Below, in pieces: positions 54,602-64,000 of a DNA stretch of 64,000 nt. Origin of the DNA: Anthracocystis setariae (taxonomy: Eukaryota > Basidiomycota > Ustilaginomycetes > Ustilaginales > Ustilaginaceae). Location: assembly GCA_928724745.1 (NCBI GenBank), contig CAKMXJ010000015.1, forward strand, positions 62,001 to 126,000. The letters run 5' to 3'. The notes below the pieces were generated by a model. The model saw nothing but the letters and a program-made list of their open reading frames with translations. It was not told the DNA's origin and did not search any database. A program made the translations under genes and the position numbers. The stretch's first letter is position 1, and the number at the start of each line of letters is the position of its first letter.

Positions 54602-55471
54602 TTATGCCTTCCAATCGCCGTTGTTGGAGCTCTTGCCGACGACGTCGTCGAGTTTGATTTGACCGTTGATGATTTGTTCGAGCATTTTCTTGGGGATGGT
54701 CCAGTCCTTGAACATGTGGTGGGGGATGTTGTTGGTTCGGCAGTAGGTGGCGAGGTCGTTGTCCTGCTTGTCCTTGACGAAGAGGACGTCTGCGTGGCGT
54801 GCGGCCGACATGTCCGAGATGCCATCACCGGCGAAGAACAGGGTGGGGCGGTTCTTGAGTTCACGGTAGGGAGCGATGGAGAGCGATTTGTCATGACCAA
54901 AGTGGTTGTCCGGGTGACGGTAGACGAGTTCCCAAGTTTCACCCTTCTGTTCGGCGTCGGTGAATTTGACCTCGTTTGAGATCACGTCGATCTCGTTGGC
55001 ATCCTTTTCGCCGATCAGGTTGGCGAGGATGGAACGGATGATGGGAGTCATACCGGAGGAGACGATGATGACGGGGATGTTGTTGGCCTTGGCAAAGGCG
55101 TAGAACTCCTTGAAACCAGGGTCGAGGGTGACATCGCGACGAACGAGCTCTTCCATCTCGGAGAAAGGTCGCTTGACCGACTCAATCATCTTTTTGAAAC
55201 CGTCGCGGTAGGAAAGACGCTCCTCGACAATCTCGACGTTGAGCTTACGACGCTCAGTGTAACCCATACCGACCGTGTCGACCATGTGGTCGTTGGAGTC
55301 CTGTAATCATTTCAAGCACAAGCACAATTTGAACAAAGTCAGAGGTGGAATAGTCAGTTTTTCTGCTTGGTTGAGGATGAAAAGCGAGGATCGACTCACA
55401 AGGAGAGTGATGGTACCGTCAAAGTCGGTGAGGAAGACGTATTTGGCATCGGCGTACTTGAGGTGCGACAT
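54602..55471 (-). CDS. HAD-superfamily phosphatase (YNL010W/PYP1-like)
   Basis: Two exons (55471-55400 and 55300-54602) are joined across a 99-bp intron (GTGAGT donor, TACAG acceptor) to give 256 residues. Exon 1 carries the HAD nucleophile motif DFDGT (Asp16 and Asp18) in VFLTDFDGTITLL. Exon 2 has the VIIVSSGMTPII (motif II Ser) and FFAGDGISDMSAA (motif IV, GDGxxD) blocks. The sequence after the nucleophile (DSNDHMVDTVGMG) fits the yeast YNL010W group, reported to act on polyol phosphates. A related phosphoserine-phosphatase-like role is the alternative. Confidence 0.85.
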
Positions 55472-56610
55472 GGTGGGCTAGCTTGTGATTCTACGGGCAG
55501 GCAGGGAAACAAGGGTGAACAATGATGACGGTAGCTGCCGACGTGGTGTGCAACGCAAGTGAGCATGTTATATATACCAAGAAGAAACCAAACTCCAACT
55601 CTGCACCGACACTGCACCAATGCAGCGCAGACAGAGCGACAGCAGTGTGGGCGTGTCGATCGGACCGAGTGGAGCGTGCGCGTACAGAGCTGCAGCACAG
55701 CACAGCAACCCTGGAAATTGCACGCGTGAAATTATTATTATTTATTCTTCTCAACACAACGATCCGCATTGATCCACAAAAAAAACTGCATCACACCTGC
55801 GCATTCGGTTGCATTCCGCACTTGCACTTGCACTTGCACTCTGCCACTCCCACTCCCACTCCGACTGTCACAATCTGCTCCTGTCGAGTCTCACCCTTGG
55901 ACACGATTGATCTATACAGTACTGTCACTGGTGTGATCGCCGAGCTCTGCGATCCAAGTATATGAAAATGTAGGCAGGAGGAAAGCATAGTCGGCAAGCG
56001 CTTACGTGGTGCGGATCGATCGATAAGTAGAGCAGCATCCATACACCGTGCAGTAGACGAGAAACCAGAAGATGGTTTCATGTTGACAGCACGCATGCGC
56101 TGACGATCCATCCAACACCTGTACTGCACAGAGTACGTCTTGCGGCCTTGGCAAAGCACAAGAGCGACCAGGCCAAGTTGATCAATTCAAGTACAAGTTT
56201 GGATTCAATGAATTCCAAGCCAAGTCAAGTCAGGGTTTCGAATCAACTTGCACACAGTCAAGACTTGCCTACAAAACGTCATGTTGCATGGCTTCCACTC
56301 TGCTGTAACACGCACCGAGGCGGCTGCGAATTTCAACCAGAGTTTTTAGGGGCATTCGGATTCAGATGTCTTTCTGTTTCTCTGTGCTGTCCTCCATCAA
56401 CCAACCGAACGCATCGGCTCCAATCGGAAAATCACAATCACCGATACGCTTTCGGCATCATGCAAAGCCAAACCGCTGATCCTCTCTTTGCGCATGAGCA
56501 GAGACTGGCGTCATAACATTACAAGGCGTTGGGTCTTTGAAGGGTACAAGACAGTGAATGGCGAGCGGTCTTCCTGTCCATCGTGTTCACGAAGCGCAAT
56601 GTGAAAAAAC
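55472..56610. other. Intergenic region
   Basis: No supported gene. TATATATA near 55567-55574 may be the HAD-gene TATA box. CACTTG/CACTCC short tandem repeats lie at about 55817-55864. AAGTCAAGTC-like runs lie at about 56220-56235. Confidence 0.55.
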
Positions 56611-58639
56611 TTAGGCCTGCATGGGTACTGGAGCATCCCCATTCTCACCGCCTTCAACCCCGTCCACCGCGTCAGCAATGTGAGCATCGCCGTCACCACC
56701 ACCGTTGACACTGGCACCTCCACCACCTCCTCCTCCACGGCGGAAGTTGTTCCAACGACGGTTGAACTCAATCTCCAACGGCCTACCTCCATACACGTAG
56801 TTGTTGAACTTGGCAATGGCCGTCTCGGCATCCTCGACCGAAGCGAACTGCACAACACCCACTCCCTTGCTCCTGCCGCCCTCAAACACAATTTCGGCTT
56901 CATCCACCTTGCCTGTGGTCTGGAACAGCTCCACCAAGTCGTCGTTCGATGTGGACCACGGCAGGTTCCTCACAAAGATCTGCTGCGAAGGCGGCGCGGC
57001 TGGCGCAGCGGGACGAGCGCTGGCGGGACCCGCAGCACGACCAGCACCGGCGTAGCGGTCGCCGTAACCACCACCGTATCCACCACCGTAAGGGTCAGCA
57101 CCGTAACCACCACCGTAAGGATCGCCGTATCCACCGCCGTAACCGCCACCGTAGCCACCACGGCCACCGAATCCACCACGCCCGCCGAAACCACCGCGAC
57201 CAGCAAATCCACCGCGAGGAGGAGGACCATATCCACCACGGGCATACGGATCCATGGGAGGAGCACCCGCGAACTTGTCCAACCTCACCTCGAGCATTCG
57301 GCCGCGCAAGTCGTAGCCGTGGTACATGGCAATGGCGTTGGAAGCGTCGTTCGAGTTGGCAAATGCTACAATGCCGGTGCCCTTGGAGCGACCGTCGGGG
57401 CCCATGTTGACGTCAGCACGCGTGACGGCACCCGCAGATCGGAACAAATCCTTGAGGTCTTGCCAGCTGACATCGTAGGGAAGGTTCGAGACAAACAGCT
57501 GAGTTGGCGCGCCAGCTGCGAATCCACCGCCGTAGCCGGGAGGGCCACCAAAGAAGCCACCACGGCCAGGAGGAGGACCGAAACCGCCACGTCCACCGGC
57601 AGCGAATCCACCACGCGCTCCACCTCGGGGGGCAGCGCCGGGACCGGTACCGTAGCGCGGCTCATCTTCACGGTCCTATGGACAGACAGAATTAAATAGC
57701 GATGAGTTAGTCGTCAACGCGTCGTAGGATCTAGGTAAAGTTTGTATGGATCGGATGTAACGTACCTCTCGGACAAAGACCTGACGGCCCTCGAGCTCCT
57801 TGTTGGTGAGCTGAGTGATCGCCTTCTGCGCCTCCTCTGGTGAGCTGTATTCGACGATACTGTTGAGGCCAAGATGCGAGCGGAGATGGGAATGGGTCAA
57901 CCTTGTGCTGCCTAGAGCAGGAAGCAAACGTAGAGGTGGTAAGGGGGATACTTACCCGCATCCTTTGGAGCTTCCGTTGGGAAGAGTGAGAACTTCGGAA
58001 AAGACGACGTTGCCAGCTGTAGGGTATGAAAGCGATCCACATCCGTTGCGATCGTGTCCAAACAAATAGAGCCCACAAGCCGACCAAGAGTAAAAGCACA
58101 ACATCGTGTCCCATCAGCAATCCATCCTTCCACATTTGTCCTCAACTAGCTTGTCTGTGTTGCGAACCATGTCAACTTTGGCCGCAATAGTGAATCGACA
58201 AAACATTTGACTACCCACCCTCCCTCATAAAGTCCTTGAGCGTGTTCCACTTGACGCCGTAGCTAAGGTTTCCCACATAGACCCTGCAATTTTTCTGACT
58301 CCTTCTGGAAGCTTCGTGTGCGGCGTGTTGAGAAGCGACGTTGCGATCGTGAAAGTTGCGGTGCGGTCGGTCGGAACGGTCTGCGCGGTCTCGGTCGCCA
58401 CGCGACTCTCTTCGATCGGAAGAGGGAGCACCACCAGCCACGGGGGATCTAGAGCGAGCTCGATCCTGGTGCATAGCGTCGCGGTCAAAGTTGTCGTCGT
58501 AGTGCGACGAGTCGTCGTTGCGGTCGACTGGTGGTCGAGACGGTGTACAATGATAGCAATACTCCAAAGCTGATCAGTAAAAAGCGAGGATCAAGGACAG
58601 TGAGACACAAGGTGAGACGTGCAACGTACCTTCCGACAT
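56611..58639 (-). CDS. Three-RRM, Gly/Arg-rich RNA-binding protein (Gbp2/Hrb1/hnRNP M-like)
   Basis: mRNA-binding and export-type protein. Five exons are inferred: 58639-58630, 58569-58219, 58016-57956, 57859-57766 and 57675-56611; all junctions keep frame and use GT/AG sites, giving about 526 residues. Exon 1 encodes only MSE plus one base. Exon 2 is RS/RD-rich and starts RRM1 (CRVYVGNLSYGVKWNTLKDF); exons 3-4 complete it (GNVVFSEVL, GIVEYSSPEEA). Exon 5 has an RGG/GGF region, RRM2 (LFVSNLPYDVSWQDLKDLF), a GGYG/DPYGGG repeat, RRM3 (IFVRNLPWSTSNDDLVELF) and a Gly-rich tail. A second acceptor at about 58522 would shorten exon 2 in frame, so its start is uncertain. Confidence 0.85.
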
Positions 58640-58902
58640 GGTGCTGCTGTATGTCTATCTTGATGAGGCGAAAAGTGTGCAAGCCATCAAGGTACTGGAC
58701 GGGAAGGTAGCAAGGACAAGCTGCATGTTGCATTTGACAGTTACAGTTCTCTTTCCCATACGCCCTCGGGTATCCTTCCTGGCCGACTCGGATCCGCACC
58801 AACAGTTGCGAAAAGCGTCAGCGCGACTGATCATCCGTGTTAGACTTTCCAAAAAAAAAAAAGAAAAAAAAAACAAACGAAAAAGCAAAGCCAAAAAAGA
58901 GA

Positions 58903-59007
58903 TGCATTGACGGGGACTCGAACCCCGGTCGAGTCGAATCGGTAGTCACTTCTCGTAAGAGAAGATGAGTGTGGCAACGACTCATGATACCCCTACACTA
59001 TCAATGC
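58903..59007 (-). tRNA. tRNA-Gly (anticodon GCC) with intron, second copy
   Basis: Minus-strand gene with the same mature sequence as the copy at 51633-51741, including GCATTGA/TCAATGC acceptor, TTGCCA loop and CGGGG T stem. The intron is about four nt shorter and differs mainly in its middle (CTTACGAG versus CATAGCAG). A T-run terminator lies at about 58893-58899 on the complement. Confidence 0.88.
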
Positions 59008-59560
59008 TCACGTGACTGAAAGCCCTAGCATTTCGCTACACATCCCAGCATTCCTCTTTTTACTTAGGAAACAATTAGCATGTTAGAGTGACCGCTTTGT
59101 TGAGGGGGCAGTGTTGGGGCCCAGCGAGACAAATTGCCAAATGCACGACACACGGACCACAAAAGTAGGCTTAAGAGTGTACAAACAGCGTAGAACAGCA
59201 TTGTAGTAGTGAAAGCAGTCAAAGCAGTGAAAGCAGTCAAAGTGCGAGGTTACCCCTCTTTGCCTTTAGTTGCTTGCCGATGCGAAGAAGCACAGAGCAG
59301 AGCAGAGACATGACATGGCGTGCATGCATTTCCACATCCAACCTCGTTTGCCAACACTGATCCATCGCTTCTTGGTCCTAGATATCTTCGCCCTTCCTCG
59401 GAACCACATCCAGAATACGCTCGATCGTCTCGACCGAATCGGCTTTGCATCCCCACGACTTTTCTAGGACTCTCGACGGCGTTTCTTGAGTCGGCTGCAC
59501 GACAACCACTTGCTCCTGCGCTGCCCTTGCTGCAGCGCTTGAGCCTGGGCTGCTCCAACC
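59008..59560. other. Intergenic, kinase upstream region
   Basis: No gene. A short tandem repeat of AGCAGTCAAAGCAGTGAA lies at about 59207-59240. Confidence 0.6.
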
Positions 59561-62500
59561 ATGTCGCAATACGGTCAACAGTCTTATGGAGCTCCCATGT
59601 ACAACCAGTCTTCTCAGCGCGTGGTTCCACCTCCAGCCGCCTATGCGCCTCAGATGCAGCAGCAACCCATGCAATCCATGGCCGGTGGTGCATACCAGCA
59701 GCCTTACAAGGGCACACTGGCTCCAGGCACAAAGGTCAAGGTCGGCAACATCACCGTCACCGTCAAGCGTTACCTCTCCGAAGGTGGTTTCGCCCATGTC
59801 TACCTCGTCACCACCTCTCAACCCATCCCCATGCCCTCTTCGGTCACCGGCGCTGTTGGCGCATCCATGGTCAACAATGCAGCAGCCGAGCGAGGAGAGA
59901 CAGTGCATGTGCTCAAGCGCATGGCGGTGCCTGACAAAACTGCTCTTGCCGATGTTAGGAGAGAGGTGGAAGTTCACAAGTTGCTCCGTAACCAACCCAA
60001 CATCGTTCACTTTATCGAGGCGTCCGCAACAGCACTTCAGAGCGGCGGCTACGAGATCTTTATCCTCATGGAATACTGCTCAGGTGGTGGAATCATCAGT
60101 CTCATGAACGCTCGTCTGCGCGATCGTTTGAGAGAAGAGGAAGTGCTCAAGATCTTTGGCGATGTCTGCGCCGGTGTGGCTGTCATGCATCATCTCGATC
60201 CGCCTCTCATGCATCGTGATCTCAAGGTCGAAAACATCCTCATGGCTCCCTCTACAGACCCTGGAACCATTCCCGGCTCGCGTTCCACCTCTTCCAACCT
60301 CAAAGCCACCTTCAAACTCTGCGACTTTGGCTCCGCTGCCCCTGTCCTCTCCCGTAACCCTGCAAACAGCATGGACGACGTCAAGCGCGTCGAAGCAGAC
60401 CTCAACAAGCATACAACTCTTCAATATCGTGCTCCAGAGATGGTCGACGTCTACCAACGCCGTGTCATCGACGAAAAGGCCGACATTTGGGCTCTCGGCG
60501 TGCTCCTGTACAAGCTCTGCTACTATACCACTCCATTCGAAGAGAACGGCGGTGGTCCGTTGGCCATCCTCAACGTCCAGTATCGCATCCCTCCACAGCC
60601 AATCTACTCGGACAAGTTGAAGCAGCTCATCCACTCGCTGCTCAAGGAGCAAAGCACAGACCGTCCCACTATCGACCAGGTCATCATCCATGTTCACCAG
60701 ATCCTCGGCACTCGACCGCCACAGGCTGCAGTCCATTATGCCCAAGCCGCTGCGAGCGGTAAGATTGCCGCTCCTTTGCCCACACTCGTCAGCGGCAGAT
60801 CGGTACCTACTCCAGATCACCGACCGAGACCTAGCGGCGGCATTGACGCCAACCTCATCTCTATGGGCCCGTCAAAGAAGGAGCGCGAGCAGGCTGAAGC
60901 ACATGAACTCGAGCTTCAAAAGCAGAGCATCACTCCCATGCGTCGCGGTCGACCTGCAAAGCCATCCAGCGAGAGCCCTACCAAGAAGCTCGAGGACGAT
61001 CTGGCTAAGAGCAGCAGCTCTCCGGCACCTCCAGCGGCCGAACCCACGTCCAAGATCGCACCACTGTGGAACGTTCCCGACTCTAAACCGTCCATAGTCA
61101 AGACTGGTCCATTGATCGAAGGATTTGGCGACTCCTTCACGCCCTCCTCCGCAGCCAACACAGAGACGCTACCCAGTCTTCCCAAGCGACCGACCCCACC
61201 AACCGTGTCCCCCAACGAGACTTTAGGCTCCGCCGCACCACCAAGTCCTGCAGACCGGGCAATCGACAAGAATTTGCTTCGCGCCACCGATTCCGACGCT
61301 GCCTCACCCGCGCTTTCGCCGCTCCGTCACAGTCCCTCCTTGCCAGGATTCTCGGCTGCTCCCAGTCCCCTTGTATCCCCTCAACTCGGCGCCAACGATG
61401 CGTCCACATCTGCGACCAAGGCCTCGCCTCGAGATGAGCTTACCGACCGCTTCCCCAGTCTCGAGGAGCTCGATGCCAAGTACGGCACCCCCGCTTCAGC
61501 GCCCGTTTCCAGTTCAACTGGATCGTCAGCGCCCGCTTCGATTACCGGCGTCACCGTCCCTGGCTTGGCGAATCGAGCCAGTGTCGGTGCCATGGCGGGT
61601 CGCTTCGAACGCTCTTTCGAACCGCAGCGACTGGGAAGCGGCAAGGTGGGCCTGCACAAGTCAGCGACCATCTCTTCGCTTCCTTCGAACGACCTTTCCA
61701 AGGCTCGCACCGCCAGTGTCTCGAAACGATGGCAACCATCGATCATTGCACATGAGAAGTTCGGCAAGGAGCAAGACCAACTTCCCGCACCACTACGCAA
61801 GAGCACGATTGCCTCTTCAAGGGACTGGCTTACTGGAGATGCATCCGAAGATGATGCGCCTGTCAAGGTGGCTGCTGCCGCCAAGGAGGCTGAGAGCAAA
61901 AGCTTTGCAGCTCGTGCTGGTGCAGGGGAGGAGGGGAAGGAGATCGAAGTGGACGAGCCCGATTCGTCGGATGAAGAGCAGGTGATAAAGCCCCTGGCTC
62001 GAAAACCCGCTTTGCCGCCTCGACTGTCTGCCTCTCGATCCGTCTCTTCCGTCGCTTCTTCGCCCGTTGCTCGGCAGAATGCCAAGCAGGAGCGCGTCAA
62101 TGGGACTAGCAAGACGGAAGTGCCAAAGGTCATGCCTGGGCGACTCAAAGCTCCGTCGTGGCTGGTCGATGCGGTCGACTCGCCCAGCTTAGCCGAGAAG
62201 ATGCTGTCTTCTCCGAACGGAGCCAATCTGCATCTCGATACCGAGGTGAAGAATGCGGCGGGAGAGATGGTTGTTTCGCCCATCACCGATGCTAACCAGG
62301 CGGAGCAGCTCGATGAGGCGGCGCGCCAGGCGCAAGATCAGTTGGAGGCTTTGCTGCGTGGGCCAGCTGAAGATGAAGTGCAATCAGCCCCGGCTGCGGG
62401 TGGAGAGAGGGCGGTGGAGGAGGAGGAGGAGGTTAAGAAGGAGTTTGTGCCGAGTTCGACGCAGCCGTTGGCGGCAGTTAAGGCGCCAGCTTGGGATGAT

Positions 62501-63172
62501 GATGATGCGGCGGATCAGGAGCAGATGCGAGCGCTGCCGAAGCCGTTGAGCCAAGCCAGTGGATCTGCACCGAAGGTTTCTCCGAGGGATCAAGGGGCGT
62601 CGAATGGTTCTGTTCGCGGACGATGGAATCCTTCTGCTGCGAGCGAGAAGCCACTGGTGGATGTCACGACTTTGTCGAAGCTCGCTGAGCGCGATCTCAT
62701 CTCTACCACCACCACCACTGCTACGGCAGACAAGTTGGGCTCGCTCTCGCTCTCGCTCTCCTCCTCGCCCGCATCCGCCCCGACGGCCATACGACCCAAG
62801 AGCATCGTAGCGCAGCGTCAAGCCCAGTTGAAACCACCCGCTCCCTCCGCTCCAGTGGAACCAAAACCGATCCAACCACATCGACCCACCCCGATCCGCG
62901 CCATCAAAACCGATAGCGGTTTGAAACCCTGGGAACGCGAAGCCGCCCTCTCAGCTGCAGCCTCATCAGCTCCCATCACCCGTAACTCCGCCCTCCCCTC
63001 AGCCTCCACCAAACGCCTCCAACTCCCCTCCTCCCCAAAACCAGACTCCCCACAACAACACGACGACGACAACGACAACGACGAAAGCTTCAAAGGCGTC
63101 TCCTCCCTCATCCACAAATGGCAGCAAAACGTCCAGTCCAACGCCCCAGGCTGGGGCAAAATCGGAAAATAA
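59561..63172 (+). CDS. Ark1/Prk1 (NAK/AAK1) family serine/threonine kinase
   Basis: Actin-regulating kinase family that phosphorylates endocytic adaptors at cortical patches. 1203 residues, single exon. A Gln/Tyr-rich N-terminus precedes the kinase domain at about 55-385. It has the Gly-loop LSEGGFAHVYLV (72-83), catalytic Lys119 (HVLKRM), HRD at 218-220 (LMHRDLKVEN) and DFG at 255-257 (LCDFGSAA), all present, so it should be active. An insert of about 30 residues separates the Gly-loop strand from Lys119, a known NAK-family trait. PEMVD and KADIWALGVLLYKLCYY follow. The C-terminal 800 residues are disordered and Pro/Ser-rich with PxxP motifs, ending GVSSLIHKWQQNVQ, a conserved-looking tail helix. 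Confidence 0.92.
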   Translation: MSQYGQQSYGAPMYNQSSQRVVPPPAAYAPQMQQQPMQSMAGGAYQQPYKGTLAPGTKVKVGNITVTVKRYLSEGGFAHVYLVTTSQPIPMPSSVTGAVGASMVNNAAAERGETVHVLKRMAVPDKTALADVRREVEVHKLLRNQPNIVHFIEASATALQSGGYEIFILMEYCSGGGIISLMNARLRDRLREEEVLKIFGDVCAGVAVMHHLDPPLMHRDLKVENILMAPSTDPGTIPGSRSTSSNLKATFKLCDFGSAAPVLSRNPANSMDDVKRVEADLNKHTTLQYRAPEMVDVYQRRVIDEKADIWALGVLLYKLCYYTTPFEENGGGPLAILNVQYRIPPQPIYSDKLKQLIHSLLKEQSTDRPTIDQVIIHVHQILGTRPPQAAVHYAQAAASGKIAAPLPTLVSGRSVPTPDHRPRPSGGIDANLISMGPSKKEREQAEAHELELQKQSITPMRRGRPAKPSSESPTKKLEDDLAKSSSSPAPPAAEPTSKIAPLWNVPDSKPSIVKTGPLIEGFGDSFTPSSAANTETLPSLPKRPTPPTVSPNETLGSAAPPSPADRAIDKNLLRATDSDAASPALSPLRHSPSLPGFSAAPSPLVSPQLGANDASTSATKASPRDELTDRFPSLEELDAKYGTPASAPVSSSTGSSAPASITGVTVPGLANRASVGAMAGRFERSFEPQRLGSGKVGLHKSATISSLPSNDLSKARTASVSKRWQPSIIAHEKFGKEQDQLPAPLRKSTIASSRDWLTGDASEDDAPVKVAAAAKEAESKSFAARAGAGEEGKEIEVDEPDSSDEEQVIKPLARKPALPPRLSASRSVSSVASSPVARQNAKQERVNGTSKTEVPKVMPGRLKAPSWLVDAVDSPSLAEKMLSSPNGANLHLDTEVKNAAGEMVVSPITDANQAEQLDEAARQAQDQLEALLRGPAEDEVQSAPAAGGERAVEEEEEVKKEFVPSSTQPLAAVKAPAWDDDDAADQEQMRALPKPLSQASGSAPKVSPRDQGASNGSVRGRWNPSAASEKPLVDVTTLSKLAERDLISTTTTTATADKLGSLSLSLSSSPASAPTAIRPKSIVAQRQAQLKPPAPSAPVEPKPIQPHRPTPIRAIKTDSGLKPWEREAALSAAASSAPITRNSALPSASTKRLQLPSSPKPDSPQQHDDDNDNDESFKGVSSLIHKWQQNVQSNAPGWGKIGK

Positions 63173-64000
63173 ATAAACAATCCCGTTGACGTACAGTAAC
63201 TTACAGCACTCCCCTCACACGAACGTAAGAGACAATTGCTTTGGTTGTTATTGTCGCAGTTCAATCCACCAAAGAAAGACGAATGAGACAATTCAGATTC
63301 ACATTTGCACAAGATCGTACGTATCGCTGAGAGGAAGAAAAGAGAAAGGAGAAGAAAAAGGGTGGACACAGAAGAAAAGGGGATGGAAGGAAAAAAAGAA
63401 ACTGACAAGGGGATTGAAGCGCGAAAGAAATGAACAATGGCGCGCGCGCGCGAAAGTGACAGTGTGATGAGCCAAAAGGAGGTAGGCGTTTGGGTGACGT
63501 AGATGGCAGGTGACCGAGCGGGGAGCGGTGACAGTGGTTTCAAGAGCGGAGTTGAGGGAGAAAGGAGAGGCTGGGGGGGGGGAACAAGGCAAGGCAGGCA
63601 GCCAAGCAAGAGGTGGCGCCGGCACGCGAATGGCCGGTCCCGACTCCATCACAGTGTCGTGCGTTTGCTATGCTTGCTGAAAGCGACCAAGCATGTCTCC
63701 AAGGCGCGACGCAGAGCAAACACGGTTGATTCCTGCCTCGGGAAGTACAAGGCTGAAATCATGGCGGAGACAGGTCATCGCATCCTATCAAGCGATTGCG
63801 TGCGATTCCATGAAAAGTGAGGTTGATGCCAATGCCCGCTGTTGCAAAGATCGACAGAAATACACCCCAAACTTGGCGCCAAGTTGGAATGCGATTGATT
63901 CTTGGTGAAACTCGATCTAGGAAAACGGGATCGGTGTTGCCTGTCTGCTTGCCTTGTTCTTCCACTCTTGAGTCCTCTCGGCGTGGTCCCACTCCCGGCT
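63173..64000. other. 3' region of the kinase gene and right window edge
   Basis: A purine-rich region at about 63330-63430 and a (GC)n run at about 63440-63451. No supported gene in the last 800 bases; a partial gene entering from the right cannot be excluded. Confidence 0.5.

Overview
This window looks like a nuclear scaffold from a smut-type basidiomycete (Ustilaginomycotina, Ustilago/Sporisorium-like). The basis is moderately high GC, few short introns with GTRAGT donors and YAG acceptors, intron-poor long ORFs, and a typical smut housekeeping gene set. The organism call is inference; no rRNA or species-diagnostic marker is present.

Layout. (1) 1-18.8 kb is gene-dense and conserved: the C-terminal part of the CSE1 exportin, a RAD51 paralog, UDP-galactopyranose mutase, hexokinase, an aldo/keto reductase whose start codon is split by an intron, and a large Ser-rich protein of unknown function. 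(2) 18.8-37.4 kb is an accessory, transposon-built island. It holds two solo LTRs of one family (about 350 bp) and two of a second family (about 630 bp), all four with perfect 5-bp target duplications; a decayed pogo/Fot1-type transposase; a chimeric pseudogene joining PAB1 to alpha-tubulin pieces; and a large CACTA/Tnp2-type DNA transposon with two long ORFs. One solo LTR has landed inside the Tnp2 ORF, and the original frame resumes after it. Several undescribed short dispersed repeats and one possible small secreted protein also lie here. (3) 37.4-64 kb returns to conserved genes: an atypical SDR, a JmjC protein, an amino-acid permease, SPP2, a membrane protein, a TAPT1/EMP65-family protein, a carnosine-N-methyltransferase-like enzyme, a Mn-SOD without transit peptide, a PIN-like/AEC carrier, a HAD phosphatase of the YNL010W type, a three-RRM Gbp2/Hrb1-like protein and an Ark/Prk (NAK) family kinase. 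Two near-identical intron-containing tRNA-Gly(GCC) genes in opposite orientation bracket about 7 kb of this part.

The conserved genes do not form a single pathway; they are ordinary fungal neighbours in mixed orientations. The novelty is in the island, whose insertion order can partly be read: the CACTA element came before the LTR inside it. The pogo relic carries nonsense changes that are all explicable as C-to-T, which suggests RIP-like or methylation-driven decay. Gene models below were built by eye from splice signals and frame continuity.
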